A stretch of 64,000 bases of DNA, taken from Mugil cephalus (Eukaryota > Chordata > Actinopteri > Mugiliformes > Mugilidae). The first letter of the stretch is position 1. Every line of letters begins with the position of its first letter. The translations under genes were made by a program, and so were the position numbers. Below are positions 11,032 through 22,235 of the stretch, piece after piece. Below the pieces are notes generated by a model. It saw only the letters and a program-made list of their open reading frames with translations. It was not told the origin of the DNA and did no database searches. The DNA lies in contig NC_061790.1 in the NCBI RefSeq assembly GCF_022458985.1, forward strand, positions 14,302,397 to 14,366,396, written 5' to 3'.

Positions 11032-11365
11032 TGTTGTATATTGATGTGCTGAAGAAAGAAGTGATCACCGCTGACAAGTCTTATCTTGCATTTAAAAAGG
11101 TTTATTTCAAACTCTTGCTGAATCTGAGAGAGCTTCTGGCCAATCGTCGAATCCCCCCTCTCGTTCAGCTCCCACAGTCACCTTATATAGGATGGTCATC
11201 CCCAAGAACCCCCATACACAAACAAAACTTATGTCTTATGTCTGGTTAGTTTTACGAGCTGGCATCTGGTAAATGACCTTTTGACCTTTAAACTTTATAC
11301 ACACTTCACAAACCCCAAACACAGGAAAGGGACAGAAGAGAAAAACAAGAAGATAATATACGACA
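11032..11365 (-). repeat. ERV-2 5' LTR
   Basis: It is 334 bp, TG...CA on both readings, with its outer end next to the CACT target repeat. In element direction it has a TATATAAG box (about 11184-11191) followed by AATAAA (about 11101-11106). The inner 262 bp match the 3' LTR; the outer 72 bp (11294-11365) do not align clearly to the 3' copy. Confidence 0.85.
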
Positions 11366-12065
11366 CACTAAAACAAATGGAAGAAGTCTTAAGTTGTTGT
11401 TACTTAAAAGGTTTTAATCTGTTATGTTAGTGCGCTGTATGTTGGCCCCAAACTAAAATGAGTTCGACAGCCCCTGTATAAATTCTGTCAATAAATGTTT
11501 TATTGTGAAATGACAAAGCGGAAGTTCTTTTCGTTGGGTGGGTCGACGCACGTGCAGCTGGATGTTTTGCTAGATTCGTCAGCAGCGAAGAGCGTCCGTC
11601 GAGTTTGTTTTCTTTCCACATTCCACTAGGACTTGTATTCGTAGATGTTTTGCGGTTTTTTATTCTTCTTAAGGTCAAGCTTAAATATCGATTCGTCTCC
11701 AGGTATGTCTGAACCTAAACTTGTCTTTATGCCAAATACAAAAAGTAGTAGTAGTAGCATTTGAGCATTAAATAAGAGTGTGTGTTTGCATTTTCACTTT
11801 TGTTTGGATTTGCACTTGATCAGGTGTCTTAGATCAAGTGCCAATTTTCAGTTTATGTTGGAGACGACGTCAGAAAGGTGACATTTCGATTTGTCATCTT
11901 GGAATGTGTAGTTTGGTCCTGCTTAACTAATACTTCTGTTATTTAGCCTATCACACTGACCTTAATGTGGTGGTCAAAATTATCGACTGTACATAAATTC
12001 AAATCCACCACAAACCACAGTCTCCAAAATAATAGCACGGTTGAATCAGCTTTGTCTACTGACAG

Positions 12066-12158
12066 GGTGCAGCCTACGTAGAGTTTGATGTTCACCTCTC
12101 CAAGGATGCTGTTCCTATCGTATATCATGATCTGACTTGCCGCATATCGTCTCAGAAG
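12066..12158 (+). pseudogene. Pseudo-gpcpd1 catalytic exon copy
   Basis: This 93-bp exon copy with AG and GT borders matches gpcpd1 exon 12 (32969-33061) and still reads open. It contains the metal-binding part of the phosphodiesterase barrel (EFDVHL, then VYHDLTC). The last seven codons carry a cluster of five changes against one in the first 24 codons. No neighbouring coding exons exist, so it is an orphan exon. Confidence 0.85.
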
Positions 12159-12199
12159 GTAAATTTGAGCCCGGCTGTAATCAGATCTCCACTATTGTC

Positions 12200-13023
12200 A
12201 AACGACTAAAGAAATGTAAAAAGAAAACACACAAATGATTAAGTTTAGGTCGTAAAGAGTGGCATATGTATGGTGAGTACAGTAAATACATCCAAGGAAG
12301 AAATATACCAAACCAAATACATTTAAAAATGAATGCATTCTAAAAAAGAAAAATCAACAATCTAATGGGACAGTAAATTAACAGGGAAGCTGATGTAAAC
12401 AGAAATAAGTGTAGAAGCCTCCAAATGTATTGTTTATTAATCAGTTAGATTTGATTAGTTCTTTAATGCCTACATTAATCCTGATTATTATTGTTGTTGT
12501 TGTTGTCAATTGAGCAATTAATTCATTACATTTTTATTATGCTTTGGGCACTTCTGGTCCTCCATACAGAGCAGGTCTCTGCTGTGTACTTTGTACCAAA
12601 TAAGTGCTGTGTCACTTTGACCTGGTTCTATGCCGTGATACTGTTACTAGTGTTGTTAATTCCGTTCAGTGAAAATAGGTGAGATTCAATCTATACGGGA
12701 TTGACAGGAGCTTTGGAAACCAAGTGAATCTGGGTTACTACGACCTGACATTAAATACCTCTCGAGTGACAAAGGGTAAGCACCACAGCTGGTCCTGTTG
12801 CTGCTTCACTGTTATAATGCTGGAATTGCTTCCTGGAATTGCTTCACTGTTATAATCATTTCCCCATATGAAACCACAATGTATTTTTATCTGACAATTT
12901 CCCCAATAAGTTGTCGCACCACTTAGCATATTAATCGGTCTGGGGGAGGCGCCTTTTCTTTGAAGGCCTAAATCTTTTTATCTATTGTCATTTCTTGTCT
13001 TGAGGATTTAGAGAAGAGTCACC
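12200..13023. other. Intergenic region upstream of slc23a4
   Basis: There is no coding sequence here. It presumably carries the slc23a4 promoter and 5' untranslated sequence. I see no clear TATA box or CpG-rich stretch. A short tandem of GTT lies near 12490-12505. Confidence 0.5.
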
Positions 13024-16000
13024 ATGCGTTCAGGAAAGAAAAGCTCCGGGCAGGAGAATCAATCAATCAATCTCGAAATTGATGTGAGTACAAGATGGCA
13101 GATAAAACTGTTCTTCTACCCAGTGTCCAAAGGGCCTTGGAAACATTGACTTCAAGTTGGGTTTTATTGTAAAGATTTCCTTAACCTTGTGCTTACTAAT
13201 AAATGCAGTAGTTATTCACTTGGAACGATGGCAGTAATTTAGGATGACAGTTTTTAAATGTTTGCTTTTTTTTTTTTTTTTTTAATCAAAGCTCACACAA
13301 TTCATTGGCAGGGCAAAAAAAAGTGTTTTTAGTAAGGCTTTACATTTTTAATTTTGTTTATTTTATGGCTTCTCACGTTGCAACCATTGGAAAAGGCGAC
13401 AGCAAGGTCTATGTAAATTGGATTAATGTGCACTAGTCATTAAATCCATTGGTATGTCTCCAGGTGAGCGTTTTCTTGCCTGTTTGTTAAGAAATGCTTA
13501 GTGAGGAGAACTTAGTCCTGATGGTAGAATAATCTTTCATTGTATTGTAGTTGTCTCCTTCTATTTGTTATTTTACCTATTTTTTACCTCTTATTTTACC
13601 TGTTTGTCTGTCGTTTGGATCTGTATCTTTGCCAATTTATTTTTTTTTTTTATATTGCACTTATGCAGATGGATTTACGTTCTCAGCCCAAAGCAAAGGC
13701 AGAAGAAGACTGTGTGAGCAGTTGTGTCTCAGATAAAGACAGAAATAAACCAACCTATTGTATAACTGATGTCCCGCCTTGGTACCTTTGCATTTTCCTA
13801 GCCATTCAGGTGAGTGTAATCTATGCTGGTGATATTTTTATGATCAACGTCATTGGGGCTATAAAAGTAACATTCCTCCACTTGATCACGATAACATTGC
13901 AAGGTAATTGTGGACAGTGGTTGCAAATGCTTTCCCTTTTTGCCTCATACAGCATTTTAGACTTTCTAGGTGTGTACTATTAGTGGCAATGTGGCTGGAT
14001 GCATGCCATCATTTTGTTTGTTTCTCCTCCTCTACAGCATTACCTCACAGCATTTGGTGGGGTGATCACCATCCCTCTCATTCTTTCTGAGGGACTTTGT
14101 CTGCAACATGACAGCTTGACCCAGAGCCACCTCATTAACACCATTTTCCTTGTTTGTGGCCTGTGCACCATTCTGCAGGTTACCTTCGGTGTCAGGTGAT
14201 TAGAATAATAAAGTTAGTCTGTGCCACTGCTCATCCCGTGAAGTCCCTAAGAAATGGTTTGCGGAATGCTCCTTGTGGCGTTCTGAAACGGTAAAAAGCA
14301 AAACGCTAGTGTCAAGTGAGTTGAGATCTCAGCTGACCAACAGCCTGAAAAGCTCGGGACTAAGTGTATTATCGGAACTTGAATTAACAGAATATAAGAG
14401 TATAATACTACGATTGAAGAATGATTCTGATTAAACATGTTGATTTTCAGTGAGTGTAAGATGAACAATAGTTGAAGCAATGTAACCAATGGTTGTGAAA
14501 TTAGGAGCAGAATAAGAAAAACAGGATACAGATGTCAGGCAGTAGGGGCAAAAGGGGGAACTGAAACCTAAGGGCAGGTCAGGACATGTCCAAACACATA
14601 GTTAATAGAAAAGTTAATCATGTAATAATAAGACATGAATGTAACACCCTTATTGGATAAAAGTAGTGGGGTGACAAGCGGAGATTGCTAGCTAGCTTTA
14701 AATGCTCAAAAACCAAAAATTGCTCAAAAAAACAAAAATGCCCCCTTTCCTGTAGATGATGTGTCAATGGTTGCTAAGGAAGAGGGAAAAGTTGTGTGAT
14801 CATCGCTTTATTCAGTTATTTCCTGTATGTTAATGGAAATAGTTATAAATGGCTTGGTTGTTTGAAAATTTTGTACATAAGCTTTTGTAATTTACGCTTT
14901 AATTTTGCATTCTAAGTTATAAAAAGGGTTTCTTAAACATGATTGTGGTTTTCACAGTAGTAAATCTAACTTTCAGTCCAATGTATTAATTAATGCAGTT
15001 TGTCAAAATAATAATAATAATAATAATAATTGTAAAATGACACAGGTTGTGCTGAAAAGAATGAAGCCAAACAAGACAACAAGGTGAAGAGTTTTTAAAA
15101 TGAAATATAAAGGTAAAACCAAAAGTACTCAAAAACAGCCAATTGACTGGCTAAGTTAGCCTTAGTCCAGTTAAGCCTCTGGACTTCAGAGGCTTAACTG
15201 AGGTAAAGCTTCCCTACAGCATTCTTACATCCTTGAAGTTCTATTACTCAACATAAAACCATAATCAATAACTTGAAACCTGAAAGATTAAACTGTGAAA
15301 GGTTGGTCACACTGATAACAGAAAATTCTCACAGCTTTTTAGATTCAGAGGAGATAAGCACAAAGAATAATTAATTTTACTTCTGATATAATACATGTAG
15401 CTACACATTAGCTACACGTTAGCTACATCAAGGAAGCATGCTTACCATGATATCTCAAAATTATTTTCAACTGAACTGAATTAAGTGCACATTATGTGCC
15501 GATTGTGTCAAAATTATGGATACAAGCAAGCATCTGCATTGTCTTCTGTATTCCTGCTCATTAGTAACTCTTTTCCAATCTGAGAGAAAGTTATTTCTCT
15601 TCTCTGTGTTGCGCTTGTAGACTTCCCATCATCCAGGGGGGTACATTTGCCTTGGTGACTCCTGCTGTGGCCATGTTGTCCATGCCAGAGTGGAAGTGCC
15701 CAGCTTGGACCCAGAATGCCAGCCTGGTTGACACCTCCTCCCCTGAATACTTAGAAGTGTGGCAGACTCGCCTGAGAACAGTGAGTCAACACTATGTGCA
15801 TCCATAGCTTCAGATAAAAACTGGCCAACAAATCCTTAACTTCTGCACTTCTGCAAGGCTCATGATTAATTCAGTGAGCACGTGTGCTTTCTGCTCTGGG
15901 AAGTAACCAATCATGTTAATTGTCACTCAGCGAAAGAGCTGACATTAAAGCTAATGTCCTTGGTTATTGTGTTCCTGTCCACAGCTCCAGGGCTCTATCA

Positions 16001-19000
16001 TGGTGGCCTCTGTCCTTCAGATCTTGGTTGGCTTCTCTGGCCTCATCGGCTTTCTCATGCGCTTTATTGGCCCCTTAACCATCGCCCCAACTGTCTCTCT
16101 CATCGGCCTATCTCTGTACGACCCTGCCGGAGACAAGGCTGGCACCCACTGGGGCATCTCTGCCATGTGAGTAACCGTAGATGCTGTAGATTTAGCTCTG
16201 ACCTTTCACCTCAAGAGGTCACAGACTAAAATGACAATCGACACTAAATTCCACCTTGTAATGTCAAAGTCCACAGAAAAAGCTCCCAAATTGAATACTT
16301 CAAATATGAGTTATTGTTCTTTAATGGTCATGCCTCTTGTCATATGCACAGGACCGCAGTGCTGATCATCCTGTTTTCTCAGTACCTTCGCCTTATACCA
16401 ATCCCTGTTCCTGCATACAGCAAGACCAGAAAACTGCACACCTCAAAGTTTTATATCTTCCAGCTAATGCCTGTATGTCCTCTAGAAACGCATCATCAGC
16501 AAATTTTCAAAATAATTATTTCAAGATCCAGATTTCATGAGACACGCTAAATCTGAGACTAATATTAGATGTTGATTAGATTCTTCTGGGCATAGCGGTC
16601 TCGTGGTTAGTCTGCTACCTCCTCACCATCTGTGATGCTCTACCAGCCGATTCAACCCGCTATGGCTACCTGGCTCGCACTGATGTGAAGGGAAATGTAG
16701 TGGGCAAGGCTTCCTGGTTCACAATACCTTACCCTGGTAAGCTCAAAGCAAAACCACGCTCCCCTGAAAGATATGTACAGAAGTATGGAAGAGTATTCGG
16801 GGCACCCATGAGAAAAAAATGATTGGTGGTACCATACGTATACAGTACTGCCAGTTTGAATGTCTACTTTATGACAATGTATTTCTACTTTTTTCAGACT
16901 TTTTTCGACCATGCATGATGAAAAACAAATCTACGTCCTCTAATTTATTAATTTTTTTCTCATGGGTGGCCCTAATACTAATACCATAGGCGTGCCGTAG
17001 ACCCCTCAACAACCACTAATCTGACTTTTCAATCAGGTCAGTGGGGTGTGCCGATGGTGAGCCTGGCAGGTGTGATTGGCTTTATGGCTGGAATAATATG
17101 CTCCATGGCAGAGTCTGTGGGCGACTACTATGCATGTGCCAGGCTGTCAGGGGCGCCCCCTCCCCCGAAGCACGCCATCAACCGGGGCATTGGCGTTGAA
17201 GGGGTTGGCTCATTGTTGGCGGGGGCCTTCGGCACAGGCAACGGCACCACTTCTTTTAGTGAGAATGTGGGAGCACTTGGTATCACCAAAGTAAGGCATA
17301 TACATACTCATTCTGAACTTATAATTTAATGTCCATGAGTCGGTAAAATAGAGAATATGGGCATACATATAGCATGATGTTTGTGGTTTGTGTGGCGACA
17401 GGTGTGTAGTCGAACAGTGATTTTCCTGAGCGGAGTCTTCATGATTTTAATGGGGATATTGGGCAAATTTGGAGCCATCTTCACCACAATCCCCGACCCT
17501 GTGGTTGGAGGGATGTTCCTGGTCATGTTCGGAGTCATAACTGCTGCTGGAATCTCTAATCTGCAGGTAAACGACAGCATAACATTTGTTTTTTGGCGGT
17601 TTTCGAGGGCTGTTTTGCTAATGTCGTCTTGTTTAACAGTCCACAGACATGAATTCTTCTCGAAATATCTTCGTGTTTGGTTTCTCCATGTTTTCCGCTA
17701 TTGCCATTCCCAACTGGATCAATAAGAATCCGGACAACCTGCAAACAGGTAAAATTAGCACACTAGAAACCTAGGTTTACTGGAGCCAGTAGGAGAGACC
17801 TAAGGCAGTTCAAGGGGTATTTATTTACAAAAGGGCTGAGTAGATGTGATCAGAGTTTAACAGGCAGTCGGAGCCCAATAGGTCCGTGTGAAGGGAAGGT
17901 CGGTTTTAACCGATGGGAGATGTGGGCAGGAGTCTGCCTGAGGAGATCTGTTGGCGGATGAGGAAAAAACAGGATAAGTGCAAGGTACAAAAAGTTTGCA
18001 CAGCTCCAATCTGTATTGTGTCTTTAAAACAGAGAGGATTGTATATAGTTGGTAATCCCACTACCACACAGCGACAAGACAGTCGTACCAGTCAGGATTT
18101 TTATATATATTTTATACATTTTGACTATACCACACTGATAGTTTTCTGTCTTGTCTTTGGTGTGTGTCTCAGGTGTCAAAGAGGTGGACCAAGTACTGCG
18201 CATATTGCTGACAACCAGTATGTTTGTGGGAGGCTTTCTTGGCTTCGTCTTAGATAACACAATTCCTGGTAAGCTGGAGGAGTTAATCATGGCTGCATTA
18301 GCACACTGCTTGATGGAGTATCTACATAGCTGATAAGTGATAGCAATGAAATAGCATAAATAAGATACATGTGTTTCCATAGCCGGAAACATTAATCATA
18401 AATATACCTGATTGACACGCGCAAATTGTTTATGCCAGCTGTGGTTCAGTGACTGACAAGATTAATTTACTTTAATTAATAGATGAAGACAGACCCACAC
18501 TTTTAGCTTCGCTGCTAATATCAACTGCCGCTACGTTCATCTTTTTAAACATTCTTTTGAACAACTTATCGTTTTGCTACCACCATGTTTCTGACCTTCC
18601 CAGAAACTTGTTCCACCAGATGATAAACCCACACTCCATATTCCTGAAAGAAAGGGTTGGATCGAGTGTTTACATGATCACTGCTAATAAAAAAACAGTG
18701 TCCATGTAAACACATTAACTGTTGCTGTTGTTGATATTAGTAACAACGAGATTTTATTAATTTCACAAGAAAATAAATTGTTTTGAAATTGTCCAGTGCA
18801 TGGTAATTGCAGTTTCATGCAGATTCTAGACATGCAGTTTGGTGTTTTGTTTCATTACTAACACTTATCATGTCATTATCTGAATCAGCTTTTCTGTGTG
18901 CCATCATAAACACAAGTGTGGCAGTTTCTTCTAACAGCTTTTCTGTTCCCATTCAGGGACTAAACGTGAGCGTGGCCTCTTAGCCTGGGACAAAGTACGT

Positions 19001-19210
19001 CTCGAAGACTCTGACAACACCTTTGAAACTGAGGAGGTGTACGCCCTCCCCTTTGGCATAACCTCTTACCTGCGATCCAAGTCTTGGGTACGTTACATCC
19101 CTTTCTGTCCACGGGACGGTCACGGATCTCAGCACAAGACTGAGGACAGTGATGTGCCACAGAGCCGGGGGACTGAGCAAGGTGGACAGGTCACGGAGGA
19201 TTTGCTGTAG
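13024..19210 (+). CDS. slc23a4: Sodium-dependent nucleobase transporter, SLC23 family (Slc23a4/SNBT1-like)
   Basis: Twelve exons give 618 aa: 13024-13083, 13669-13809, 14038-14195, 15621-15780, 15985-16166, 16352-16472, 16580-16736, 17037-17290, 17402-17566, 17640-17748, 18173-18268, 18957-19210; all borders are GT-AG and phases close. The start ATG has context CACCATG; a second in-frame ATG opens exon 2. The protein is a multi-pass plasma-membrane transporter of the nucleobase-ascorbate (NAT) family. The NAT signature reads [11 protein letters not shown], with Glu where the vitamin C carriers SVCT1/2 have Pro, and blocks such as [20 protein letters not shown] recall mammalian SNBT1 (Slc23a4), which imports uracil and other nucleobases with sodium. 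In humans this gene is a pseudogene. SLC23 membership is certain; assignment to A4 rather than A1/A2 is strong from motifs but not tested by phylogeny. Confidence 0.93.
15007..15030. repeat. (AAT)n microsatellite
   Basis: Eight AAT units lie in slc23a4 intron 3. Confidence 0.95.
15168..15200. repeat. Perfect 14-bp inverted repeat with 5-nt loop
   Basis: CAGTTAAGCCTCTG and its exact reverse complement are separated by GACTT in slc23a4 intron 3. Confidence 0.9.
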
Positions 19211-19212
19211 AC

Positions 19213-20394
19213 CAATGTTCCCTCTAAACTGCGCGCTTGCGCAATCACGCACTGCTTGCACATTCTCGCTACACAGCCAGTCATAGCCTTGACTAGACCT
19301 GGGCATTTAACGGCCCGCAGGCCGCATACGGCCCTTTGGCCATTCCCGTCTGGCCCGCGGTATGTCAGTAATAAGCACAGATGAACAACTATTTATACTG
19401 TGCATGCAATACGACTGTGTTGCTTTTATTTTGAGCCATGATGTGTTATTTACATCATGGCACTGTTAGTTCGTCAACAACAAAAAAAGTAAGATTGAAA
19501 CAGCTTCTTGCCATCTATTAACCCTCAAAAGCCTGAACGGTTTTGAATTACCGTAAATCACAGTGGTTTGCGCTATTGACAGTATTCATTGTGACTGAAC
19601 ACTGGTTAGTTGTGCTTTTGCCTGGAAGACCTTCGTGACATCTCAAGGGTATAACTAACTTTGTTTTTACCAACAAATTCCTCCAAACAACTCTCTCTTA
19701 CTGAGGCTCCGCGATCGTTGCTCTCCAACCTGCAGCCGACAGCAGCGGTGCGTCATCATTACCGTAATGGCAGCGTTTTTTCTAGAAAGCGCAACTTGAA
19801 TATTATCCATCGGGGATTACGGTAATTCAAATACAGCAAGCTTCTCTTTGTGGGCAGACGGACATTCAGGTCTTAAAGGGTTAAACATTTATTGAGATTT
19901 ATTGAGATACAGAAAATAGTTCATGTAGCTACATGGTCACTTCTTGGTCTGTCGAAGTTTTCCAAAGAGGACAAAGTTTCCAACATTCCAATGCGTCATG
20001 TCCAAAACTACAGATCTATTGTGTTTCATTTTCCTCTTCAACCTACACCAAAACTCTGTTTACACAATATTCTTATGTTTCTGATTACCAGTAGTAGCTT
20101 ATCAACATATATAATTTACTGCTTTTTACAATGAGAGAAAATTAATATTGAGCAGAATAACGTTCAAGTTATCGTTTGGGTTGGCCTCCAACACAGTTCA
20201 GGTTTTTCATACGGCTCCCTGTAGAAATTAATTGCCCAGCCCTGAAATAGAAGAACAAGCAGTGAAACTGGGTGAGATTTTTTCTTTTTCGAGTGAGAAA
20301 GGTCTACTCTGTAAATGTTGCTCACAGTGGTCCTCGGTGTGCTCAGGGAGCTTGTGTGTATGCTCAGACACATGAAAAATTAGAGGGAACATTG
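19213..20394. mobile_element. hAT-type non-autonomous DNA transposon at the slc23a4 stop codon
   Basis: The terminal inverted repeats are CAATGTTCCCTCTAA at the left and its complement at the right (TTAGAGGGAACATTG). The flanks are an exact 8-bp direct repeat CTGTAGAC at 19205-19212 and 20395-20402, the duplication length of the hAT superfamily. The left copy includes the last Leu codon and the TAG of slc23a4, so the insertion lies immediately after the stop and is transcribed as 3' UTR if transcription continues. No transposase frame is seen. A second element appears nested inside (19290-20250). Confidence 0.9.
19290..20250. mobile_element. Nested hAT-like element
   Basis: The left end reads ACCTGGGCATTTAACGGCC and the right end is the complement of CAGGGCTGGGCAATTAATT. 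These resemble the CAG..TGGGCAA ends of fish hAT elements, and the left part has GGCCCGCAGGCCGCA-type sequence common to that group. No clean 8-bp duplication could be read. No transposase frame remains. Confidence 0.55.
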
Positions 20395-20402
20395 CTGTAG
20401 AC

Positions 20403-22235
20403 CCCTGATCTACGTCAAACCTGCCAACGTGCAGTGAGTTTAATTTTGATGTGCGAAGCGGGCTGTCACCTATTTGAGCCTGTCTACGCGAAGAGACACA
20501 TAAATATCTGCTGCAATCACTTTCTGTCTATACAGATTAAAAGAGAGCTTCCGAACAATCAAAGAGTTGCCTTTCTTTGTTCTTCCATTACTCAGAAATG
20601 TTTCAAAACCTCACAGCTGCACACACACACACACACGCACGCACACAACAAAGAGCTGGAATGATGTCCTCTCCACTCTCCTCTTTCAAAGGAAATTAAA
20701 TTTAGCCTGTGGATAAATTTATTATCTCACAGCCCTGTCTCCACATCGATTCAGGCCGCTGCTAAAAAACCCACAGTCGCAGCCCTCGAGCTGTTGTTGT
20801 GTTTCTCATTGCAAAAACAAACGCAGATAAGACGTCTTCTCAATACATCTCCCCCCCCTTCTTGCTGTCATCTCCTTCCCTCAGTATTCATTTCCTCTGT
20901 CTAACCACCTCTGACGGGCAGGTGGGATATGGTGTAATGCCTTGATCTGTGGAGTTTTCCCCGGATTCCCGTTGTGACCACTGCTTGGCTGCTCATGCTA
21001 ATGTTATTTCAGGCTGGTATGAGCGTAATTTACACTTAAAAACCTCTCCTTTTCTTCGATTGGTCTGGGTGTTCCTCAGTGAGAACACATCGCACAGTAT
21101 TACATTTTGTAATGTGGTGTGAAAGGATTTAGTGCAGTAATTCGCTGAAGGGTTTTTATTTGATATTGTTTCAGCAATCTGAATTTTAGTGGCAAATGAT
21201 TGCGATGACTCAGCAATTACTGTTTTAAATTCACCATGTTTTGTTCTGTCTAAGACTTCAGACTTGAAGAATTGTTTTTATTTTCTCTCTCTGCAGTCAG
21301 CTTTGTGTGTATATTTGTCCTCCCACATTGTGAGAGTCACTTTAAGATCTTGAAAAGTCAAATCTCTCATACGGAGTTCATATTTTTGATGTAAAATATT
21401 CCAGCAGTTTTGGTCAGCAGCGCCTGCAGATAGAGATAAGAGAGAAGGATGCACTCCTCTTTCAAACACAAACAGGCTCAATCAAAAATATATCCAGCGA
21501 AAGCACTCCTTTCAACTAATAAAGGCACCACAGCTTGTCTTATTTGCACGCGTCGGTTCGTACGACCCATCTTCATTCGAAAACTGCGATCTGCATGGGT
21601 GTGCACTTCGCTGCTTCACGTGCTGGAGCTGAATCATTACTGCAGTTTTTCTGTTCATAGATTTATTCACGTCATGCAGGAGAAAAAATATTCTGTCAAT
21701 TTTAACCCGACTGGAAGGACGCCCTGAAGGCAATTACTTCCCATTTCTCCTGGGAGAATGAAATATCTCACCATGTCAAGGAACAAGTGCAAACACATTA
21801 ATAAAACTGATGTTTCCATAAATGTGACCCAGTCATTTGTTGCTTTTGAGGAACCAAATTAACATGTTTACGCAGCTGCGCGCATGTCCTGGGAATAGTG
21901 ATTTGTTGCTACTGATTATGAGCAAATAGGAAACCACACAATATCGTGTTACGACAGCAATATGTGGCAACAACAACTGTAGATTATCACGATAAAGGTC
22001 AGGTCCAGCCTTGGGCTCCTTCAGTGGGACGAGAGAAACAGCCTGTTCATTTCCTGAGCTCAGTGGTAGATATATCTGGTACTTCAGTGGCCAGAAACAC
22101 TGGATGCATTCTCACACGGAGGTGACACTGTGAGACAACCGTTCTCACGGCCTCACGTGTTTGCCATTTGGTCTTTAATTGCATTCATTCATTCATTTTC
22201 TGTAACCACGCAGGGGAGGAGCATATCCCAGCTCT
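20403..22235. other. Region downstream of slc23a4
   Basis: There are no recognisable genes. It probably begins with the rest of the slc23a4 3' UTR displaced by the hAT element. An AATAAA at 21800-21805 is a candidate polyadenylation signal. A mixed (AC)/(GC) dinucleotide run lies near 20622-20646. Confidence 0.45.

Larger units (their letters stand above)
2654..11365 (-). mobile_element. ERV-2: endogenous retrovirus with internal deletion and an Ig-like segment
   Basis: This 8.7-kb provirus on the - strand lies inside the pseudo-gpcpd1 intron. Its ends are TG (2654) and CA (11365), flanked by the direct repeat CACT at 2650-2653 and 11366-11369. The intact gpcpd1 copy carries the empty site (CAAT at 27099-27102). 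Order in its own direction: 5' LTR, primer-binding site, leader of nearly 2 kb, gag (matrix and proline-rich part only), RT connection plus RNase H, integrase, Ig-like region, envelope SU/TM, 3' LTR. Capsid, nucleocapsid, protease and the RT polymerase domain are absent. Frameshifts in gag and between RNase H and integrase, and one in-frame stop, show that it is defective. Confidence 0.93.
1689..12199 (+). pseudogene. Truncated duplicate of the gpcpd1 5' region (pseudogene, interrupted by ERV-2)
   Basis: Blocks collinear with the intact gpcpd1 gene are: 1689-2001 with 25720-26033; 2002-2653 with 26452-27102; 11366-11697 with 27099-27478 (about 60 bp missing inside); 11698-11780 with 27827-27925; about 11815-12045 with 27953-28240; 12050-12199 with 32954-33101. 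The copy keeps the noncoding first exon with its donor and one glycerophosphodiester phosphodiesterase exon (12066-12158). It lacks the exon with the start codon (only its last few bases remain) and all exons between. It cannot encode the enzyme. ERV-2 fills 2654-11365. The 418 bp at 26034-26451 have no counterpart here. Confidence 0.9.

Noticed and set aside
13024-19210. Assignment to slc23a1 or slc23a2 (vitamin C transporters)
   Set aside because: The NAT signature and several blocks fit the nucleobase transporter subfamily; Pro in the signature and other SVCT-specific residues are absent.
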